From: an uncultured Chthonomonas sp.
GTDB taxonomy: Bacteria > Armatimonadota > Chthonomonadetes > Chthonomonadales > Chthonomonadaceae
Assembly (NCBI GenBank): GCA_903859705.1
Contig: CAIONQ010000049.1
Coordinates: 1 to 36,837 of the forward strand
Direction of reading: 5' to 3'
Length of the DNA stretch: 36,837 nt
Below the pieces are notes generated by a model that saw only the letters and a list, made by a program, of their open reading frames with translations, searched no databases and was not told the origin of the DNA. Both the position numbers and the translations under genes were made by a program. Positions 24,069 through 31,200 of the stretch are shown in pieces (position 1 is the stretch's first letter; every line of letters begins with the position of its first letter).

Positions 24069-24896
24069 CTATTTGCCTTTGCCGGGATCGGCCCCCGGAG
24101 CAAGGGCCTCCACATGCCCATCACAGTACAAAACGTTGTTGTGTCCGCTGTGGCGGCCACTTGTTGGCAGGCTCTTCACAGCATCGTGCGCGCTGCCCGG
24201 CAGCGTGCTGGAATCATAAACCAGCGGTGTATGGGCGGCATCCGGCATTTCTGACAGCTTCTTGCCGTTTAACTGTTTGTTTGCCAGCGCCTCATTGTAT
24301 GCGTAGCCAAACTTATCATCGTGCTGGTTGGAAACCTGCGGGCAGTGAAACCACTCATTCTTTTGCACGCGTGATGCGATTTCGTCGTTCTCCATCCACT
24401 TTTCCGCAGGTGGCAACGATCCGTTGCTCTCTGCGTACTTATCGAATGCAAAGTAGAGCGCCTTCAGGTTATCTGCACAGCCCTTCTGCTCGGATGATTC
24501 TGCCGCGACTTTTGGCCGCGTAAGCCCCATAGTTTCTGCCAGATCTGCAACCTTGTGGTTGAGCGCATAAAATGCGCCAAGATCCGCCACTATCAGCACC
24601 AGAGCCACGGGCCAGGCAGCCTTCAGATTCTTGCCTGTAGAGGAGGCGAGGGATCCGCCTACAACACCTACAGCCGGGCCGAAAGCCAGGAATATGCCTT
24701 CAGCAATGACGATAGGGCCAATTTTTGCCTGAAAGGCAATGCCTGCCCCCAGAGCAGCTACACACCATATAGCCACCAGGGCAATGAGAGCAGTGCGTGC
24801 CGATTTGGAAAGGCTGGCTCTAGCCGCTGCACCGGCTCCCACCGAGAGCAGTGCCGAAACAGCCAGTATTATCCTGAGTATCTTCTCGATATCCAT
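24069..24896 (-). CDS. Membrane-anchored H-X9-DG (DUF1559-like) protein
   Basis: A 275-residue protein. Residues 1-115 form four hydrophobic segments (about 5-25, 35-53, 60-80 and 95-112). The C-terminal 140 residues resemble the prepilin-processing-associated H-X9-DG module: CADNLKALYFAFDKYAESNG, then FHCPQ, GYAYNEAL, TPLVYDSS, and finally His249 followed nine residues later by Asp-Gly (259-260) in GHNNVLYCDGHVEAL. That module normally follows a single type IV prepilin N-helix. Here the prepilin signal is absent and a four-span membrane domain takes its place. Function unknown; possibly a display or sensing module. It lies 37 bp after the OPT transporter gene, with a hairpin between them. 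Confidence 0.75.
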   Translation of the reverse strand: MDIEKILRIILAVSALLSVGAGAAARASLSKSARTALIALVAIWCVAALGAGIAFQAKIGPIVIAEGIFLAFGPAVGVVGGSLASSTGKNLKAAWPVALVLIVADLGAFYALNHKVADLAETMGLTRPKVAAESSEQKGCADNLKALYFAFDKYAESNGSLPPAEKWMENDEIASRVQKNEWFHCPQVSNQHDDKFGYAYNEALANKQLNGKKLSEMPDAAHTPLVYDSSTLPGSAHDAVKSLPTSGRHSGHNNVLYCDGHVEALAPGADPGKGK

Positions 24897-24925
24897 CTAT
24901 TGCCGCAATTCAGAGATTGATCTGG

Positions 24926-24947
24926 ACCTGCCGTTAGAAAGGCAGGT
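24926..24947 (-). other. Hairpin enclosing the OPT-gene stop codon
   Basis: ACCTGCC (24926-24932) pairs perfectly with GGCAGGT (24941-24947). The 8-base loop contains the stop codon of the OPT transporter (24934-24936). No T-run follows, so it is more likely an mRNA-processing or stability element inside the operon than a terminator. Confidence 0.5.
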
Positions 24948-26982
24948 AGTTAACAGATTTTGCGATTAGCGCTAGAGCGATGGCAGACATCGCTATCAGC
25001 CCGGTTCCGCAGGCAAATCCTGCAAGCAGAACGGGTGTGTACATGCGCCAGTTATCGACTCCGAATCTTCTGGCAAAGTACTTCTTGCCGAGCCATGCGC
25101 CCAGGAAGGTTGGGATTACATCGTGCGGGAAGGCACCTGTACCCCCAATGAACCCGTAGAACGTGAGCATCGGTAAGTTGAAGGTTTTGAAGAATGTAAA
25201 CAGCAGCAATCCGGCCGCGATGCCACCACCAATACGTGGGAAGCTGATGGCTTCACGCACCCAGGTGATGCTACCATCCTTGCGGTTAATGGTGTTAAAC
25301 AGCGCCTGCATAGTGGCACTTATCGGCCAGAACTGCGAAGCATACGGATGCTGTGAAGATGGTATCTGGCTGGTATGCCAGAAGAAAGCCCAGAATATAA
25401 AGCTTGCAGGCAGGATGATGGCAAGCATCAGCAGCTCTACCTTAACAATGCTTACAAACTTGGTTCCGGTTAGCTCCACTTCACGGAAGCGCTGGGCTAC
25501 ACCACCAAAATCGTACAGTGGGATTGGTGCATACCAGATATCAGCATACTGGTAGCCAGATTTCATGATCGAAACTTCTCGCAGGTATGGGAACGAAACA
25601 CCACCACCTGTAAGGCCGATCATTCTGGCAGAAACATAGGAGTTGATGGGCGACCATATGAGGCCGTAGAACACAAGTATCCAGATAGGGAAGTTGTGAT
25701 CTTCGTGCAGCTTACTGCCATCCATATTCAACAGAAACCTGGTTAGGCCAATGTAGAAGGTGGTTACTGTGAGCCAGGTTACCAGCGGAACCCACAAGGG
25801 CAGATCTCCGCGCCCTTTTGGCACAGTAATCTTCAGGCCCCTATCCTTCATCTGCTTGCGCAGTGCGCTAACAGATTGGAAAACACTGAACAGGCCTATT
25901 AGAGCTACCGAGATCTGAAGCCCGATACCAACAGAGGTCCAGAACTTGATGTTGATGGCGTTGTTGGTGTAGATGGCATTCATGCCACGGGTCCAACCCG
26001 AACCATCGGTGCCACCGAATGCGCCGAAGTGGTACAGGATGGGGGCAAGGCCAACGCGGCAAAGTAGCGAGCCAATGAGCGAGCCCTGCACGATGGGGTA
26101 CGGAATTACAAACCCCGTAAGCACCTTTGTGAGGTCGCCAGAAATACCAACCAGGGCACCGGGCAGAATAGTTTCTGTATTGGTGGTGAGATCGAAGAAC
26201 GGAATTGGTATTAGCTGGAATGCCTTACCAAACACAACGCTGGTAAATACGGGAACGGCGATATAGAAAAAGCCGAAGATAAGCCCGATTACACTGCCGG
26301 TTGAGAACACCTTCCAGCGCCAGCTCTCCTCCTTGTTTGCGGCTTCGGCAAGGGCAGTTGCGCCACTGGCGGCAACAGGGGCCATTGGGAAGGGCAAACG
26401 TTCGATATCCGAAGTAACGCGGAACAGGAAGTAACCGGCACTGAGCGAGTTAAGCTTGCCAAGCACCTGCGTTATCAACAGAAGCGTGATTGGCAAGAAC
26501 CACGCCGAATCAAAGAAAGTGCGGTGCAGCAGTGCAGGTGAACCTGCGGGAGGCACAACCCAATGCGGCACCTGGCTGGCTACAATTGCGGCCTGTGGAG
26601 ATTGAACGAAGTACTGATTCCAGATCAGTTCTCCGAAGGGGCCACCAGAGATACCACGATCTGCAGCCAGGCCTGTGAGGCCAGCCGCGATGTAGTACAG
26701 AATGTAGATTTCCTGCCGCTTCATTGGCAGGAACGAGCGGCGCATGATTTCGGCAAAGAGTACGATGGTTACCCACTCTGCCGCGGGGCCAAGGCCCTGC
26801 CCGGCAACGAGGCCAAGATACAGAGCGCCAGGTAGCATGATGAAGCCGACGAACAATGCGCCAATAACTGTTTTGGCACTAAAACCATCCTCAAATTGAG
26901 GCTGGTGTCCCTGTTCGCCGTCTTCGGTAGATTCCGCCTCTACCTGAGCTCGTATTTGCGCGTACTCGCTGTCGGTCGCCAC
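24934..26982 (-). CDS. OPT-family (oligopeptide transporter-like) membrane protein
   Basis: A 682-residue polytopic protein with about 14-16 hydrophobic segments and a charged cytoplasmic N-terminus. Gly-rich loops such as DRGISGGPFGELIWNQYF, FGAFGGTDGSG and FIGGTGAFPHDVIPTFLG fit the OPT superfamily, in particular the bacterial branch annotated with DUF6785/DUF6784. Characterised OPT members import small peptides or metal chelates by proton coupling; no substrate is known for this branch. The start is GTG with GAGAGGG upstream. It lies 35 bp after the LolA-TlpA gene. An OPT transporter within an FtsX/LolD-type operon is unexpected and may supply a peptide or metal ligand to the system. Confidence 0.85.
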   Translation of the reverse strand: MATDSEYAQIRAQVEAESTEDGEQGHQPQFEDGFSAKTVIGALFVGFIMLPGALYLGLVAGQGLGPAAEWVTIVLFAEIMRRSFLPMKRQEIYILYYIAAGLTGLAADRGISGGPFGELIWNQYFVQSPQAAIVASQVPHWVVPPAGSPALLHRTFFDSAWFLPITLLLITQVLGKLNSLSAGYFLFRVTSDIERLPFPMAPVAASGATALAEAANKEESWRWKVFSTGSVIGLIFGFFYIAVPVFTSVVFGKAFQLIPIPFFDLTTNTETILPGALVGISGDLTKVLTGFVIPYPIVQGSLIGSLLCRVGLAPILYHFGAFGGTDGSGWTRGMNAIYTNNAINIKFWTSVGIGLQISVALIGLFSVFQSVSALRKQMKDRGLKITVPKGRGDLPLWVPLVTWLTVTTFYIGLTRFLLNMDGSKLHEDHNFPIWILVFYGLIWSPINSYVSARMIGLTGGGVSFPYLREVSIMKSGYQYADIWYAPIPLYDFGGVAQRFREVELTGTKFVSIVKVELLMLAIILPASFIFWAFFWHTSQIPSSQHPYASQFWPISATMQALFNTINRKDGSITWVREAISFPRIGGGIAAGLLLFTFFKTFNLPMLTFYGFIGGTGAFPHDVIPTFLGAWLGKKYFARRFGVDNWRMYTPVLLAGFACGTGLIAMSAIALALIAKSVNYLPF

Positions 26983-27017
26983 GCTTTGGGTTCCCTCTCC
27001 ATGCTTCAGAAGCGCAG

Positions 27018-28217
27018 TTAGCGCACTCCTGCTTTCGCAAGGGCTGCTCGTATGCCCTGCTCATCAAATCCCATAAACCGCGCCAGGATCTTTCCAGACG
27101 GGTCCAGGACATAGTTGGTTGGTATTGCCTGGATGTGGTACTGTTCGGAGACCTTTTCTCCACCCAGCACGGCATGCATCCCCAGCCTATCTTGCTTCCA
27201 GATTTTTTCTACTGTTCCGCGGTCGTCTCCGAGGTTCACCGAGTAGATATCCAGACCTTTGCCTTTTAGCTGCGCAAGCATCCGCGATAGTTGCGGCAGC
27301 TCTTCGCGGCATGGGCCGCAGCCTGCGTTCCAGAAATTAACCAGCGTAACTCGCCCGGCCCGGCAAGCATAGTTTAGCGACATCGTGCCGCCATCCAGCT
27401 GCGGAAGCGTAAACACAGGTGCGGCACTGCCTACGGGCAGTAACCCCTGTTCTTCGGAGCCAGTGCCACTTGATGGCGTATTTCGGCTGGCGGCTACCTC
27501 TTGCACAGAGCGTGCGTTCTTGGGCAGCCTGTAGGCCGCAAGCGCAGCAGGTGTGGCTGCATTCACAACCACGCGGGTTATCCTGCTCTCGCGAGTAACG
27601 GTTGCATCGCCCTGCACTGCCTTCTGGCTGTAGCCCCGCAGCAGATCATCTGGCCCGATAAATACTTTCCAGATACTTCCACTATCACCCAGCACCTGCA
27701 CTACACGGCATGGCACGCCGGAAAGTGTTGCTGTGGCAATTAGCCTGGCCCTGTGCCCGAAACGCATACGGTCCAGAAGATCCGGGTTAAAGAAGGCTGC
27801 AGCCTCCAACAGCTCACAATCTCTGGTTATGTTTCCGCCCGCTACATCAACGGGCTCTCGCGCATACTGGTTATCGGTTGTGCTGTACGTAAGCAGCAAC
27901 TTACCATCCGCATGCGCCACCACTGTTCCGCTGGTACCCTCACGCGTGAGCTCTATATGGCCCCAGTTCGGTTTGCGAAGGGCTATATGGCCCTTTACGG
28001 TGCGAATATCGGAGCCCTGGAGTGTGAAATCGGCCTGCAGAGAGTTGGCACGCCTTTCGGCGGCAATGCACTTCTCTAACATGGCGTCCGCCGCTGCATC
28101 CGCATTGGCCCTACTCGGCACACCCAGCATGGCTGCTGATACAGTGCAGTAGAGCACTGTTACAGTTAACGATGCGGATCGAACACACCCCCATACCGAT
28201 GCCTTTGACACCCCCAT
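27018..28217 (-). CDS. LolA-fold/TlpA-thioredoxin fusion, periplasmic
   Basis: A 399-residue exported protein. A signal peptide (about 1-39, ending in SRANA) is followed by a LolA/DUF2092-type beta domain (about 42-235): AAERRANSLQADFTLQG, then strands ending with VVNAATPAALAAYRLP. LolA-fold domains bind acyl chains and ferry lipoproteins or lipids through the periplasm. After a Ser/Gly linker, residues 260-399 are a TlpA/ResA-type thioredoxin with active site CGPC (300-303) and cis-Pro at 366 (AIPTNYV). It could deliver lipidated cargo and at the same time reduce or isomerise its disulfides. It lies 59 bp after the giant M28-like/FtsX gene. The thioredoxin call is certain; the LolA-fold call rests on pattern and is less so. 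Confidence 0.85.
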   Translation of the reverse strand: MGVSKASVWGCVRSASLTVTVLYCTVSAAMLGVPSRANADAAADAMLEKCIAAERRANSLQADFTLQGSDIRTVKGHIALRKPNWGHIELTREGTSGTVVAHADGKLLLTYSTTDNQYAREPVDVAGGNITRDCELLEAAAFFNPDLLDRMRFGHRARLIATATLSGVPCRVVQVLGDSGSIWKVFIGPDDLLRGYSQKAVQGDATVTRESRITRVVVNAATPAALAAYRLPKNARSVQEVAASRNTPSSGTGSEEQGLLPVGSAAPVFTLPQLDGGTMSLNYACRAGRVTLVNFWNAGCGPCREELPQLSRMLAQLKGKGLDIYSVNLGDDRGTVEKIWKQDRLGMHAVLGGEKVSEQYHIQAIPTNYVLDPSGKILARFMGFDEQGIRAALAKAGVR

Positions 28218-28261
28218 GGCAGTATCTCCGTCTGGTAAAATCCCGCGCCCGTTTCACATGT

Positions 28262-28289
28262 GCCGGCATTAACTCATCAGGATGCCGGC
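28262..28289 (-). other. Hairpin enclosing the stop codon of the giant FtsX gene
   Basis: GCCGGCAT (28262-28269) pairs perfectly with ATGCCGGC (28282-28289). The 12-base loop holds the stop codon (28277-28279). No T-run follows it in the direction of transcription, and the operon continues 45 bp later. Confidence 0.5.
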
Positions 28290-31200
28290 GACGGCTCCAG
28301 TCCTGCGCCTTCCGGCGCATCCTTCTCTCCGCTAAGGTACCTCTCTCGCTCCGCCTGCTTAAGGGTTCGCCAGATAAGGAACTGCTTTCGCAGCGTGTTT
28401 ACAAACCGCCTGTTAACGCGTTTCCAGTTCGAGATGTCTCCCGATTCTCTATCCACAACCAGGCGGATATCGTACACACCTTCCGTGGAGGTTGGTATCG
28501 TTTCTATGGCAACCTTTTGAGATACGCCGAGGTCAAATGGTGCCAGCCAGCACATGCAGCCAACCCGATAAGCTTTACCGAATTCTGCCTGATACTCTTC
28601 AGATAGTACGCCCTGAGTAACGAAATCTCCAATGCTGTACTCTTCGTAGGCGGCAAACCATTCATGCAGGAAGGAGTTCATACCGCTTGCCTGCTCACCG
28701 GTTACCGCAAACGGCAACGGGATTATCCAGTGGTCGCCATCCGGATCCGGAACCTTCCAGTTACGATCGATGGCAGGAGTTGCCACTTCGGAAGCGCGGC
28801 GCGCCGGGTAGATGGTGGATAGTAGCACCACGGCAACAACCACCAGGGTTGTCATAACGGCAGATACACTGGAGAAGTTCAGGTACAGATCTGGCAGCCA
28901 GCCGGTCCACACCAGCACCTTACTTGTCAGCTGCCCCAGCAAATACCCGGATACAGAACCAAGAATGGCATACACCATGGCTTCGGCCATAAACAGCATG
29001 CCAATATGCGAGGGCGATAGGCCAATACTGGAGAAGATGCTGATCTCTTTAACGCGCTCCAGCACCGAGTTGAGCATGGTGTTGAGAACTATAAGAGATG
29101 CAATCAGGATTGGCAGGAACACCAGTTCCAGGCCCCGTGAGCTGGTTGCAGCTATCGAGGAGTACCGCTCTACATGCCCGCGATCTTTAGGATCTGGCGC
29201 GTTCGCATTGGTGATCTCGCCGGCATACAGGTTAAGGCCCAGGCGGTGCATCAGGGGGTTAAGGCGCTGAAGTACCTGAGCCCTATCGGCAAAATCGATG
29301 GCGATGGAGCGCAGTTCTGCACCCATGTTGGTTGCGGTTTGATAGGGTACGAAGAACACCTGATCAGGCTCAAGGTGGGTGTACTCTTTAAAGCCCTGCT
29401 CGCCGGCAGATCCACCGCCGCTACCCTTAGACATCTTGTTCATCGCAACAAAGTCTACAGGAGTCATCGGCTCGTTATCGAGATCCGCCATCTCCTTAAG
29501 CTTCTGCGAGTTAACTATGCCAATAACCAGATACGGCACACCGCTGTAGTTTACGCGGGCTTTGCCTACATCCGCGGTATCTATACGTAGCGCCGCAGCC
29601 ACAGAATCTGGCAGGATCATGGTGTACGTATCACCAGGCTCAAACCAGCGGCCAACCGGCTGCCCGGTTTTTTCATCGGTAAGTAGCGCATCTTGCGGAC
29701 GCGTAATCTTCGCTTCCGCGGCACTCAGGCCAACCATGGCTCTGGCGTCGTAGCTCTTATCTGCACGGCTGAGGGTAAGGAACGATTGCTCGCCCATCTG
29801 CGTGCCGTAGAACCATGCACGTGGTGCAACCGAATAGGTGCGTGCATATTCATCAGATAACAGGCGATATGCCGGTTCCTGCAGCGGATCCCACATCGCG
29901 GTGCGGATCATGATACCGTTGTATCTGGGACCATGGTCGCTCGGAGCTGGTACCTGGTTAAACCGAATGGTCTGCACAACCGAGGTAAACGATAGCACCG
30001 TAAAGGTAAGCAGCACCAGGGTAACGCACGTAAGGAAGGTGCGCATTTTGCGCCGGCGCATGTTTGAGATGCCCAGATTGAAGGCTGCAATGGCAAGCGA
30101 GAACTTGGCAACATCTGCCTTGTGCACGCCTCCAGAGCTCTGATTCATCTGTTTGAGCTGCTCTTCAAACTTGCCCGCAATTAGCCCGATAACGATAATC
30201 GAAAGTGCCGCCATGATGAAGGCCAGCAGAACAATTATCGGGTTCATGGTGATATCGAATGCCGGGTGGATGAACCGGAACACCATGAAGATTGCAAGGA
30301 AGATGAGGCCTGCCACGCTGAGCTGGCGCTTAAGATCGAAGAAGCCGAACAGCAGGCGCTCGCCAAAGTAGGCGAAAGGCATCAGCAATGCGAGGTAGAA
30401 CAGAACGCCCTGAACTACATCGGTTGCGATCTGCTGAACGTCCGGATAGGCCCTGCTCTCGTAGCCCCACGCTGCGCGGGAATCGGCATCAAACCGTTCC
30501 CAGTTCAGCGCTTCTTTATCTTTTACAGCCTTTGCAATGGAGTCTTTGGCAAGTTTGTGCAATCCGGGCACGCCCTCGTTAGAATCCATATCTAGGATTC
30601 TGTAGCGTGCCAGGCGGCGCATACGGAAATCGTCCAGACGCCACATGTCTTCTGCAACATGCAGCGCCGTATCGTAAATCGCACCAGATTTTGCAATCTC
30701 GCGTCCCGCATCAAACTTAACCTGTGCTATATCACCAAGCAAATCGGCATTCTGCTGATCTCTTGGATCACCGGCAACCAGGTAGCCCTCGCCCTCAGGC
30801 GTGCCCCCTTCTGCCTTCGGGTTTTTCGGATCAAAGTGATAATCCGAGTTCACCAGAAGCAGGCGGGTTGCGCCCGGGCCGCTATTCATGGCAATCTTCA
30901 GGCGTGTGCCCGGCGCAGAGAACAGTACCGCTACATCTTCTACATAAGAGCCAACCAGCGATGGATCCTGAGGATCGATGGCATAACCAAACATACGTGG
31001 TTCGCCGTTGGTTTCTCCATCGTACACATCGATGCCCGTAAGTGCCCTCAGCGACTGCTGATCTACGAGATCATACACCGCAGTTGGCACACACCGAAAC
31101 ACAATTATCGGTGTTTCTTTAACCGCTGTAGTTACCATCACGTCCAGCGGAATATACTTGGCTCCGGTGCTGCCCAGATCCGGCGCATAGTCTATCTCGC

